Assembly (NCBI GenBank): GCA_029232285.1 | Contig: JAOXFI010000028.1 | Coordinates: 1-50,046 of the forward strand | Direction: 5' to 3' | DNA: 50,046 nucleotides | Origin: Agmasoma carcini (nom. nud.) | Lineage: Eukaryota > Microsporidia > Thelohaniidae | Shown: positions 31,460 through 41,066 of the stretch, piece after piece | Layout of the letters: each line of letters begins with the position of its first letter | Numbering within the stretch: position 1 is the stretch's first letter | Translations under genes and position numbers: made by a program | The notes under the pieces: model-generated | The model's input: the letters and a program-made list of their open reading frames with translations, nothing else | What the model was told of the DNA's origin: nothing | Databases searched by the model: none

Positions 31460-31935
31460 ATGTCCGGTTTAAATGTTAAAGTTGATGAAACCATGCTTAA
31501 CTTTAAAAATGAAAGTCGTAAGAGAAGATCACTATTGAATAAGACAGATGCCATTTGTATTGTTGAATGTAATGTCAAGACTATACGTGTATTTACCAGA
31601 GCCTTATCTGATAAGAAATCTTCAATTATCATTCCTATAATTTGTAGTCAAGTATTTTTTGGACCGATGAACATCGAAATTGTAACAATTTAAGTCTGTA
31701 TACCTTTGTGCATGATAGTGTTTGTCATAAATACGAATTCATAAATTCAACTACCTTGGTAAACATACAAGCTGTTGAATCCTTTAACAACGAATTAAAA
31801 CATGAAATAAAAAAAAGAAAAGGCGTATGCACTACTTTAACATCGTTTTTTTACAAAAATTTTGTTGGTTCTTTAATAATAAAGGCTATATTATTAACAA
31901 TGGTCAGATTTGATTATTTTTATTGGGAAAAATAG
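31460..31935 (+). pseudogene. Merlin transposase relic R7, one frameshift
   Basis: Two open frames cover the DDE domain. The first (31460-31693) has VKVDETMLNFK (Asp codon 31484-31486) and RVFTRALSDKKSSIIIPIIC. The second frame, readable from about 31648, has IFWTDEH (second Asp 31666-31668), VCHKYEFINSTTLVNIQAVE with the third acidic residue, and SFNNELKHEIKKRKG, ending at 31935. One frameshift near 31650 is the only clear lesion within the core. The N-terminal zinc-binding part is not open upstream. Confidence 0.85.
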
Positions 31936-33389
31936 ACATAATCCAAAAACCATATACTACATACTAAAATATCAAAAATGATCGAATATAAACAAAACAT
32001 ACGTATTTGTAATGAAAATATATGTTTTATCTATAAGAACCTCTACCTTAGATATGTTTATCATTGTTCTAAGCCAAAATTATCAAATGGGTAGTAGACA
32101 AATAATTCATAACTATTTGAAGGTAAAGATCATTTAGTTACTTTGGTTTTCCTCAACACATATAATGACTCTAATATAGCAAAAGGTGCAGGTCGAAGAA
32201 GAAAACTCAAGCTTGTTAATAAAATTATTAATTTGGTAAAAATAAAATATTTCTTTGTGCTTATATAAACATAATGAAAAATAAGTGTTAATAAAAGAAC
32301 CTTTAAATACTCCATGTTATACTCAAATATTGAATAATGATTCAAATAAGAGAGCGTGAAAGTTCTATTAAGACAATTTTTCAAAGCAATATGGCATCAA
32401 AATTTATAAATATATAAACATTAATGTATTATAGTGAACTTAACAGATTCAATCTTATATAATATTTGTGGGCTTATCTAATTATGAAAATTAGTGAAAT
32501 ATGATCTGAGATTAGTATTGTCTATTGTAGATTTCATGAGTGACAAAAAAGAAGGTATACTATCAAAAAAGAATATGTTTCATATTAAATAAAATAAACG
32601 ATTTAAAAACTAATACTGATATAATTATATTTTAATTGTCAAATTTAATATTTTCCAGCCATTAACCAACCTTTTTAGAATATTGTAATATCTATAAAAT
32701 TTGATTAAAATAGATTTTTTTTATTATTGTTATAAATATAGAAGATTAGAAAATATAATGACATGCCTTGTTTTAAATTAGTATGTGTTCCATAATAGAT
32801 ACAAATCTTTCTTGTGATTCAAATTATAATGTGTTAGTTAATGGTTAGAACTGATGTATGTGATATTTTTATAATTATAAATAATTTACTTGATTGGGTT
32901 CTAGATAATGACCAGAACTGTTATAATAAAATTATATGTTTTTATAATATTTTATTTGTTTGTTTTCTTAATATGTTACACTTCTAATCCATTTTGTATG
33001 TTTCGTCTACTCATACAATCAATATATATTACTAAATTGTATATTTATTGAACATAATAAACTCATTTGATGGTAATGTTATCCATTTATGAATATTTTG
33101 CTTGATATTTCACATAAAAGAACCTAAAAATTAATAATTATTTATAGCAGTTCAATAAGTAATATTTTTACACTGAACCTCACAAGTACAACATTTCAAA
33201 TATTATATCGTTTATAAGGTTTTTATCTTTCATAAAAACCAAAATTGTATGAATTATTACTTTTAAATTATTATATTCTAAAATATACACTTAATAAAGA
33301 TGTCTATAATAACATTTGTTATCATTCTTAACTATATCTCTAATAATATATTGATAATTCTAAAATAAATAAAAAATATAAATTTATTA
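31936..33389. other. Gene-free spacer of 1.5 kb
   Basis: A minus-strand frame at 32130-32384 would need a TTG start and shows no family features. I see no convincing gene or repeat. Confidence 0.4.
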
Positions 33390-33596
33390 TTAGATTCTAC
33401 CACCATTTAATAATAAGACAATTACTAAAAATATGATAGTTATTAATACTATAGCTATATAAGTTTTTATTATGAAGAAGAAAATTGTGGTAAATTTAGG
33501 TGAGCCAGGTGATAGCTCAACTTTAATATTTGGAATTTGTTGGATAGGAGTGCCCATGTAGCTTTGACAACTTTGTGGGTTATTATGATATTGCAT
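33390..33596 (-). CDS. Tail-anchored small membrane protein, family member 3
   Basis: 68 residues. The short polar head has one Cys (NNPQSCQSYMG), then IPNIKVELSPGSPKFTTIFFFIIK and a C-terminal helix (about 43-63) ending LLNGGRI. GSPxFxTI and FFFIIK place it between members 1 (SYSFASVCYFIIR) and 2 (GSPLFYTI). No signal peptide, so probably tail-anchored. The ATG at 33596 is directly preceded by ACCC, with AAATTT further up, as in other genes here. The GTTAGT array lies 230 bp upstream. Confidence 0.68.
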   Translation of the reverse strand: MQYHNNPQSCQSYMGTPIQQIPNIKVELSPGSPKFTTIFFFIIKTYIAIVLITIIFLVIVLLLNGGRI

Positions 33597-34135
33597 GGGT
33601 AGGTAATAAATTTTTCTTTAAATAGTACTTATGATTGATATATTATAAACAAGGAGTTGATATAGATATAAAATATTGTGTAAACAACCTTAATAAACGT
33701 TATTTATTGTTATTGTTGTTTCTTTTTTTAAATATTTCAATTATAATTGGCTAAAATCGAAATATTTTATGTAAAGGAGTTTAAAGATGTATTAGTTGTT
33801 ATGAGTGGTTATTATATGATGGTATTTGTTAGTCAATCGGGTTGGTTAGTCGGGTTAGTTAGTCGGGTTAGTTAGTCAAGCTAGTTAGTCAAGTTAGTTA
33901 GTCAAGTTAGTTAGTCAAGTTAGTTAGTCAAGTTAGTTAGTCAAGTTAGTTAGTCAAGTTAGTCAGTCATGTTAGTCATGTTAGTCATGTTAGTCATGTT
34001 AGTCATGTTAGTCATGTCAAGGTAAATCATGTCAAGGCTAATCATGTCAAGGTTACTTAGTCATAGTTTAACATTTTTATATCAAAATCTTAATAAAGGA
34101 TGAACATTCTATTATTTTTTAAATTTTTTATTATT
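33597..34135. other. Spacer containing a GTTAGTC array
   Basis: Downstream of the secreted protein gene and upstream of family member 3. The array at 33829-34070 is its main content. Confidence 0.5.
33829..34070. repeat. GTTAGTTAGTCAA minisatellite
   Basis: First GTTAGTTAGTCGG/GTTAGTTAGTCAA units of 13 bp, then a run of 9-bp GTTAGTCAT units, then GTCAAGG-type units, showing stepwise amplification of different periods. Confidence 0.92.
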
Positions 34136-34807
34136 CTAATCAATCAAATGATAGTTTCGTAAATTATCGGTTTTATTTTTACTTGGCTTTGTAAAAACAA
34201 GTGAACCAGTCACTTCTGAAAAAAACTTTCTTTTATGTTGTGGTGGTCTCCATTTAGTATCATATTTTAAAAGGTTTGGTACAAATATTGAACCATGTTC
34301 ATCCTGTCTTTGAGATTGATTAAATACGTATTTACAAATGCTTAGGTGGTCTTCATCGTAGTGAAGAGCACCAATTACTGATGTTTTAAGATTATCTTCA
34401 AAATCTTTATAATCACCAACATCAATACCAATATTAACAGATTTTTTAGTTTTAAATACATAACTTGATGATTCACCGCAGTTAAATAAAAAAATATTAT
34501 TTCCAGGTCTTTCTAAGCTTTCCTTCTCAGTCATTCTACTAATACCACCTTCATTACATAAATTTTCGTTTATAAGAGTTTGGGCCTTAGTTAAAGCTAT
34601 TTGTATAGCATAATATTGATAATCACTGTTGATTCTGTTGATTATTGTAGAAATTTTATCAATTAGCCATTGGTCTGAATCTAATGCAGGTATTGCATCT
34701 TTAGCTTCTTTTGATATTAAAAGATTGAATTTGATGATGTATTGACCATCATCTGCACATGGGAAGGTTGAAATAGCGAATATTGTTAATAAAAATATAA
34801 AATTCAT
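34136..34807 (-). CDS. Secreted protein of unknown function
   Basis: 223 residues with a clear signal peptide (MNFIFLLTIFAISTFPCADD, cleavage near 17-18) and no further membrane helix or ER-retention signal. The mature part has few Cys (about four) and an amphipathic stretch STIINRINSDYQYYAIQIAL that loosely recalls the pro-to-catalytic junction of M12/reprolysin-like metalloproteases. The HExxH zinc motif is absent, so protease activity is not supported. The C-terminal third is basic with NQS and NKT sequons. A microsporidian secreted protein exposed to the spore wall, vacuole or host is likely. Confidence 0.7.
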   Translation of the reverse strand: MNFIFLLTIFAISTFPCADDGQYIIKFNLLISKEAKDAIPALDSDQWLIDKISTIINRINSDYQYYAIQIALTKAQTLINENLCNEGGISRMTEKESLERPGNNIFLFNCGESSSYVFKTKKSVNIGIDVGDYKDFEDNLKTSVIGALHYDEDHLSICKYVFNQSQRQDEHGSIFVPNLLKYDTKWRPPQHKRKFFSEVTGSLVFTKPSKNKTDNLRNYHLID

Positions 34808-35799
34808 ATGAAATTAATTTATTAAATTTTTATATAAAAAATATAAAACAAAGCATCAAATGTTACAATTTGACTTATAATGATGATATGTGTTGATTTA
34901 GATTAATAAGTATAGTTAATGGTGTATAATTATTGTATTGTGATGTATTTATTAATATATAAAAGTTTCATATTGTTTTTAATAAAAAAATAATATTTTA
35001 TAATATATTTCATTATAGACATATATTGGTATGTTAGGAAATTGTTTTTGCAGTCTCGTTAATATTTATATAATATAAAAAGATTAGATAGAATATTGTA
35101 ATGTATGTTATTATATAATAATATTGAAAATGAAAATATTGGATTTTGGTATTTTTCACATATATTGAATAAAATTATGATTTAAATAAATACAATTATA
35201 ACAACCCGGTACAAGAAATCATCATATTTTCAATGTATTATGTGATAAATCAATGTTTTGAGTATGAACACCATCAATTGGATTAATAAAAACGCTTTCA
35301 ACTGTTGAATTATAAAAAATTACATTCATATGACCACAGAAATCATCAAATATATTATAATATCCTCTTTATATACATTTTATAAAATATGTAATAAAGA
35401 TTTTGTACTTAATCCTCAAACAGCTTAACAAAATACTTTCTAAATAAAATATATGTAATACCAAACACCCATTTGATTTCATCACCAACTTTTCCCTCTA
35501 TTCTTGTACTTGAACATAGATTTACAAATAGCTTAACATAATTGGAGAGTTATCAAATATATTTTTATTTTTGGCCTACCTTTTGGTACAATTTATTTGC
35601 TAAACTTTTAGATAAATTTAATATATTTTTAACTAAAATAATAAAAACCATAAATTATTAGATTATTAGATTAAAGCTGAAAAAGTGCATTAATCTAATT
35701 GATTTTTATAAAAATACCATTCTTAAAATTTATACAAGGTTAAATAAATTATGTGTGAGGTTTTTTAATAGAAACCCTTTGATATTAGAACGAGAAATA
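34808..35799. other. Gene-free spacer of 1 kb
   Basis: AT-rich. Nothing recognised before relic R8. Confidence 0.4.
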
Positions 35800-36140
35800 A
35801 TATTCTGGGTTGATGAAAGTCAATTTTAACATAAGCAAAATATAACAGAGAAAGAGGGGCAGTAAATGGTATCTAATTTTTGGAATTTCAGATACACCAT
35901 CTAGACCAGCCAATATTTACCTAGAATATATACAAGCACACCTCTAATACATAGAGTTTTCGACCAGATATAATAATTTATTCTGATCAGTGGAGGTCCT
36001 ATTTTAAGATAAATGAAATTTTGGATTTGGTTCATACCCAAAATATTGAATCTTATTGGACGAAACAAGGAATTAAAGAAAGGGTATGTTATCTTGTAAA
36101 ATCATGTACAAATATAATATTTCAATAAGAGAATTTGAAA
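35800..36140 (+). pseudogene. Merlin transposase relic R8
   Basis: VDESQF (first Asp codon 35812-35814) is followed, after shifts of frame, by LIFGISDTPSRPANIYLEYI, YSDQWRSYFKINE (second Asp near 35987) and VHTQNIESYWTKQ (third acidic residue 36048-36050). The usual VNHxxxFVDP segment between SDQWRSY and HTQN is missing, so about 20 codons were deleted. Stops interrupt the first two blocks. The three catalytic acids are still readable. Confidence 0.85.
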
Positions 36141-36796
36141 AAATGATCTTATTGATTTTTTTTATTTTTTCGAAAATGATACAAAAACTTTTATAACTAA
36201 TAAATGCTGTTTTATCAATTGAATATACAACTTCACCTTTATAATAGGAGTGCTACAACCACAATATTAAATAATATAATGAAAATACAATTAACTTCTT
36301 AATGTATTAAAATAAGTGATATTATTTTCAAAATTAAATATGGTAAATTTTTGGTATTTATGAAAATTACTAATAGAACCACATTGTTGTGTAAATAATT
36401 GATTTTTATATTTATATTAAGGATACAAAGTGTTCTAAGCCATATAAAGTATATGTTATAATACCAAATAATTATTATGTAAATTTTATCTTAAATATTA
36501 TATAATAAAACTTTAATACCATAAATATCAATATTTACTAAGATAAAGATCATTTTACATTTATTTTGTTATAAAAATTAACAAGGTGGCTTTAAAACAA
36601 ACATTTATTAATATAAATAATTATTATTTACAATAGCTGTTCTATATATAAATATTATATATAAAAATATCAAAACCTTATCACAATAAAATATTCTTAG
36701 ATTTATCCCAAGGTATAACCTTATACAAACTTATAACCAATACATTATAAGTTATAAGAATATTTTTATATTTGAAAGCATTTATATTTTATTAAA
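36141..36796. other. Spacer 3' of the SEC66-like gene
   Basis: AT-rich. Nothing recognised. Confidence 0.4.
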
Positions 36797-37240
36797 CTAC
36801 ATTTTCATCAACATCTCCTTTCTCTTCAAATACATAGCATGATCAAATAATTTTGTTGGTTTTGCATCAACATTAACTAACTTTCTTGCTTCTCCAAATA
36901 TCTTATCATGTTTCTCTCTCATCAATTCAATCTCTGAATCTATACAAAGCTTATCAAGATACAATCTCTCTTGTTCTTTTACTATTTCATTATAATAAGC
37001 ATCAGATATCATTCTTTCTTTATGAAGATCATAAGTTTCACTGTGTTTTTTATCAATATCAGCATTTTTTTTCATAAATATTGAGACAGCCTTAACAAAT
37101 GTTTTATATCTATTTAAATCATTAGGTTCTAAGCTAAAATATTCATCAAACAATGAACTATCTTGTACTTGCTTACCTTTAAGTGAACTAACAGCCATTA
37201 TAGTTAGTCCAACAATCATCGCAGCTATTATAATCATCAT
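36797..37240 (-). CDS. Possible SEC66/SEC71-like translocon subunit
   Basis: 147 residues. An N-terminal hydrophobic anchor (about 1-20, MMIIIAAMIVGLTIMAVSSL) is followed by a charged helical cytosolic part. SLFDEYFSLEPNDLNRY and the later MISDAYYNEIVKEQERLYLD followed by EIELMREKHDKIFGEARKLV resemble the SEC66 region where yeast has GSIGEDYWKRF, then EFKDTLQEAERL. Yeast Sec66 (206 residues) is a non-essential part of the Sec62/63 post-translational translocon and has one N-terminal anchor. The size and layout fit, but sequence identity is low. TTAAAAAATTGCCCAA precedes the ATG. It could also be an unrelated single-anchor coiled-coil protein. Confidence 0.5.
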   Translation of the reverse strand: MMIIIAAMIVGLTIMAVSSLKGKQVQDSSLFDEYFSLEPNDLNRYKTFVKAVSIFMKKNADIDKKHSETYDLHKERMISDAYYNEIVKEQERLYLDKLCIDSEIELMREKHDKIFGEARKLVNVDAKPTKLFDHAMYLKRKEMLMKM

Positions 37241-37315
37241 TTGGGCAATTTTTTAAAAAATTTACATATTTACAAACAAAAAAATTAAAGTTACTTATGT
37301 TAGGATTAGTTACTT

Positions 37316-37396
37316 ATGGTAGTTAGTTAGTTAGTTAGTTAGACAGTTAGTTAGTTAGTTAGTTAGTTAGTTAGACAGTTAGTTAGTTAGTTAGAA
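37316..37396. repeat. GTTA tetranucleotide array
   Basis: GTTA units with two interruptions by GACA, 75-155 bp upstream of the SEC66-like start. Confidence 0.92.
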
Positions 37397-37447
37397 AGGA
37401 TTATTTTTTTATAATATTAAAATTATATTAAGACATTAAAATATTAT

Positions 37448-37597
37448 AAAGTTTCTTTATCCAATTGTAAACATTACATATCAACCGGTAAATATATATA
37501 TTAATTTAATATCAGTTATTTAGTCTCTATTTGCATACTTTTATATTATAAATTTACAAAAAGGTATGAATTATTTACAATTGGATAGAGAAACCTT
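37448..37597 (-). mobile_element. MITE-like element, copy 3, with terminal inverted repeats
   Basis: Left end GTTTCTTTATCCAATTGTAA and right end TTTACAATTGGATAGAGAAA are inverted repeats of about 25 bp with few mismatches. Total length is about 150 bp. The body on the minus strand (CTTTTTGTAAATTTATAATA, AGTATGCAAATAGAGAC) aligns with copies at 14.8 and 18.2 kb. No coding capacity. Only this copy keeps both ends. Confidence 0.7.
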
Positions 37598-37624
37598 ATA
37601 TTTACCTATAAACAGTAAATATAA

Positions 37625-37790
37625 CAATCATAAATTAACTAATGCCATTTTAGATGTTAAATTTTATAAATACTTAACATATGATGATGTTGCAACTAAA
37701 TTTACTGCTCTACGCACGTCAGCTAGCATATATCTTTAAGATGAGAAGCCTGTCTATCGTTAGTTAGAGTGAATAATGTTATACATACAT
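37625..37790 (-). repeat. Dispersed repeat family 1, partial copy G
   Basis: Same orientation as A and F. GCCATTTTAGATGTTAAATT, then TACGCACGTCAGCTAGCATA and TATCTTTAAGA correspond to GCCATCTTAGATGGTGAATG and the CCTAACTTATATCTTTAAGA block of copy A. Confidence 0.5.
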
Positions 37791-37950
37791 ACCCACTACA
37801 AGCCTAATAGCTGTTGTTTTTAAAATTACCACTTATAAGTCTTTAATATTTCTAATCTGTTCATATTACAATAAATATTATTAAAGTATACATTTCTGGT
37901 TATACTCATGATCAAAGTATAGAATCTCTTATACCTTGCCCATCAACAAA

Positions 37951-38215
37951 TATCATTTTTATTAAAAATACCAAAAATATATTAAATATAAATCATTTAA
38001 CAAAATTAAAGAAAATTAATAAAAATAATATCATTTTTATTAAAAATGCCAAAAATATATCAAATATAAATTAATTAACAAAATTAATAAAAATAATATC
38101 ATTTTTCATTAAAAATGCCAAAAATATATCAAATATAAATTAATTAACAAAATTAATAAAAATAATATACATTTTTATTAAAAATACCAAAAATTTAATA
38201 AATATAAATTTATTA
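37951..38215. repeat. Tandem repeat of about 70 bp at the 3' end of MTR4
   Basis: Four units starting at 37951, 38029, 38097 and 38166, each opening TAT(A)CATTTTT(C)ATTAAAAAT and running through CCAAAAAT and AAATATAAAT. The last unit is partial and runs into the MTR4 stop codon. Confidence 0.85.
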
Positions 38216-38216
38216 A

Positions 38217-41066
38217 TCATAAATAAAGAGAATTAGCAAAAACAATATCTCTTTTGATCATAAATATTCCTTGTGTAAATTTATCACCTAACTCATTATT
38301 ACCAATCACATGTGCTGCATCGCACAACTGTCTAAGCATTTCTTCAAGTCGTCTAAACGTTCTAATAATCGATCCTTCAAAAATAGAAGTAGCTTCACAA
38401 ATTTCGTAAAAAGTATATCCACTCACCCACATCTTAACTATATCCATCATCTCATAAGAAAACTTCTTAACATAATCTTCATACACCACACCAATACCAT
38501 TCTTACTTTTAACACTCGTAATATTCTGCAAAGTCTTAAGAACAATATTTTCATACAAAACTTTGTTTTCTTCACTCAGCTGATGCTCATTCGTCCATTC
38601 TTCAAAAATAACACACGAAAGAAGCGCAACCATTGAACTTACATCAAGAGAAGGAAATTCAGTAGAAAATATCATCTCAGTCAACAAAATCTCATCACCA
38701 CTTGATATCTTAGAAGCCATTCGTCCCTTCATAAGCAAATTATCATTAGAAATATATTCTAAGTCATTTAAAACACCCAACATCTGCTTACATTCATTCA
38801 TATGATAAATTTCCTTTAACTCTTTAAGTTCTTCAACTTTCTTATTAAATCTCTTTTTATCTAACAGGCTTTGTATATGCGATACAGCTATTCTAACCTC
38901 TTTAGGCCTTTGAATACGCTTCTTTTTTACAAAATTAACTGCCACTCCATCTTCTTCAAATACGTTATCACCCTCTTCATCATAAAACGGAGAATACTCA
39001 CATTTACAAACCTTCTCATCACAAAACAAACAAATTTTATAATCAATTCTAGCAATCTTTCTAATTTTCGTCTCAATAGATTTTATATTTTTCAAAAATC
39101 CACCATCAAAAGCAACCTTTTTATATTTCCTTTCAAACGACCTTTTATCAAAATTACTTTCACCTTCGTAAATATTGAGAATGTTACAGAAACTGAAATC
39201 TTTAATCTCGAATTCATCATCAACCAATATTAAACACCTCACCTTCTCATCAATAACAGTCTTAATTATTACATTTTCAAAATAGGCAGGCACACCTTCC
39301 CTAAAAACATAAATATCAACAATTCTTTTAGGTGTTATATAATCAATCAAGGTTAGGGCCATTTCATAGTTTCTTTTACTAATAATCTCACAACGCTCCT
39401 TCATTAGATCAGCTAACTCATTCTCCTCTGATATAATAACATGCTCCAGTTGATTCTCTTGCTTACGAGCACTATTATAGGCTTGGTAGTGGTAGAAACT
39501 CTTTCCTAAGAAATCTAAAGGATTTAAATCTTCAACCGCTAACAAGTTAAGAACCATATTATATGTCAATCTAAACGAAGAATACAACTTATCAGAACAT
39601 GGTGCAAGCATCTTCTTAACCTGCCTAATGCTTAACACTTCAGAACAATTCACCACAACACATCCATGTTTATCAATACCCCTTCTACCTGCTCTACCAC
39701 TCATTTGAATATATTCACCAGATGTAAGCAACCTTCTTCTCTCCCCATCAAATTTTCTTAAATTGGTAAAGACCACAGTCTTACACGGCATATTCAAACC
39801 AATGGAAAAAGTCTCAGTAGCAAACAAAACCTTTATAAGAGACTCTTGAAACAAAATCTCTACAATTTCTCTAACTATTGGCAACAAACCACTGTGGTGA
39901 ATACCAATACCTCTCTCTAATAATGGTAACATAGATTCAATAAAAGTTAAAGATCTATCCTCCTTACGTAATGAGCTTATAGCACTATCAAAAATATATC
40001 TAACTGACTTTTTATCATCAGGGCTGTTAAAATCAGTGTTGATCATAAGGGCCAGCTTTTCACAGTCTTTTCTAGAAAAACTAAAAACCACTGCTGGTAA
40101 ACTTGACCTTTCTATGATCAAGGGTATGTTTTTCATTCTTGATTTTGGATCTATTACGGACATAGCCGAATTAAAATTTTTAGAAATGAATTCTTCCTCT
40201 GGATTTGAAAGATTTTTATCAATTGCAACCCTTTCAAAATCATTCTTAACTTCTTCCTTCCGATCTTCGTGCTCATCCTTATCACAAACCCCCTTTATCA
40301 AATACATATCGTCAGTAAAAAAATTGTGCTGAAGTGGGATAACACGCTTCTCAGTATAAACAACATGAACGGTTTGATTACAGATATAAGAGACCCATGA
40401 AGCAAATTCCTGGGCATTTGGTATTGTAGCACTTAAGAAGACCATTCTACAATGCTTAGGCATCAAAATAATAGTTTCTTCCCAGACAACACCCCTTTCT
40501 CTGTCTCTCATATAGTGAATTTCATCAAAAATAACCCAATGGACTTCTCTGATTACTTCTGATCCTCTATAAAGCATATTTCTTAAGATTTCAGTAGTCA
40601 TAACTAAACAAGAAGCATCCGGATTCAAAGTGACATCACCAGTCATCAGACCTACGTCATTAAACTCTGATTGTAGTTCTCTGAATTTTTGATTGCTTAG
40701 AGCCTTTATTGGGCTTGTGTAAACCACTCTTTGCTTATTTTTGATACTTAAAGCTATTGCATACTCAGCCACCACTGTTTTACCACAGGATGTGTGTGCT
40801 GAAACCAAAATACTTTCATCACGTTCCAAACTCAGAACAGCCAGCTTCTGAAAGGTGTCTAACTCAAATTTATATGTTTTTGCGTGACACTTTGGCTCTC
40901 CTTCAATATTTGAATACGGAGCATTTGCTGGAATGACAGCCTCATGGATTGTTCTATTTGTTATAAATTGGTCTTTGATTTCAACTCTCTCTGGTTCACT
41001 AGCTAGAACTGGATCAGCTTGCAATACTTCATCGTCATCGAACACATCAAAGTATTTCTCATCCAT
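38217..41066 (-). CDS. MTR4: Exosome-associated RNA helicase MTR4
   Basis: Ski2-family DExH helicase that feeds structured RNA to the nuclear exosome (rRNA processing, RNA decay). In this 949-residue protein the Walker A motif is AHTSCGKT (90-97), the DExH box DEIH (181-184), motif III SAT (212-214), and motif VI QMSGRAGRRG (454-463). Text such as VIFDEIHYMRDRERGVVWEE is diagnostic for Mtr4 over Ski2. The arch/KOW insertion (about 570-760) is shortened and carries a CLFCDEKVCKC cluster that could bind metal. A DSHCT domain closes the C-terminus (about 790-949). Yeast Mtr4 has 1073 residues; the low-complexity N-terminus is reduced to about 60, and an acidic opening (YFDVFDDDEVL) remains. The ATG follows an AAATTT-type block. 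Confidence 0.95.
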   Translation of the reverse strand: MDEKYFDVFDDDEVLQADPVLASEPERVEIKDQFITNRTIHEAVIPANAPYSNIEGEPKCHAKTYKFELDTFQKLAVLSLERDESILVSAHTSCGKTVVAEYAIALSIKNKQRVVYTSPIKALSNQKFRELQSEFNDVGLMTGDVTLNPDASCLVMTTEILRNMLYRGSEVIREVHWVIFDEIHYMRDRERGVVWEETIILMPKHCRMVFLSATIPNAQEFASWVSYICNQTVHVVYTEKRVIPLQHNFFTDDMYLIKGVCDKDEHEDRKEEVKNDFERVAIDKNLSNPEEEFISKNFNSAMSVIDPKSRMKNIPLIIERSSLPAVVFSFSRKDCEKLALMINTDFNSPDDKKSVRYIFDSAISSLRKEDRSLTFIESMLPLLERGIGIHHSGLLPIVREIVEILFQESLIKVLFATETFSIGLNMPCKTVVFTNLRKFDGERRRLLTSGEYIQMSGRAGRRGIDKHGCVVVNCSEVLSIRQVKKMLAPCSDKLYSSFRLTYNMVLNLLAVEDLNPLDFLGKSFYHYQAYNSARKQENQLEHVIISEENELADLMKERCEIISKRNYEMALTLIDYITPKRIVDIYVFREGVPAYFENVIIKTVIDEKVRCLILVDDEFEIKDFSFCNILNIYEGESNFDKRSFERKYKKVAFDGGFLKNIKSIETKIRKIARIDYKICLFCDEKVCKCEYSPFYDEEGDNVFEEDGVAVNFVKKKRIQRPKEVRIAVSHIQSLLDKKRFNKKVEELKELKEIYHMNECKQMLGVLNDLEYISNDNLLMKGRMASKISSGDEILLTEMIFSTEFPSLDVSSMVALLSCVIFEEWTNEHQLSEENKVLYENIVLKTLQNITSVKSKNGIGVVYEDYVKKFSYEMMDIVKMWVSGYTFYEICEATSIFEGSIIRTFRRLEEMLRQLCDAAHVIGNNELGDKFTQGIFMIKRDIVFANSLYL

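Larger units (their letters stand above)
37241..38216. other. Repeat-packed spacer between SEC66-like and MTR4 genes
   Basis: Nearly the whole kilobase is repeat: a GTTAG array, a MITE-like element with inverted ends, a dispersed-repeat fragment and a 3' tandem repeat, each listed separately. Confidence 0.6.

Noticed and set aside
32130..32384. Minus-strand frame with hydrophobic stretch
   Set aside because: Needs a TTG start; hydrophobic frames arise easily in AT-rich DNA; no relation to the tail-anchored family signature.
34136..34807. Metalloprotease assignment for the secreted protein
   Set aside because: The HExxH zinc-binding motif is absent; only a vague resemblance of one helix remains.
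38310..40332. Plus-strand frames opposite MTR4
   Set aside because: Antisense shadows without independent support.
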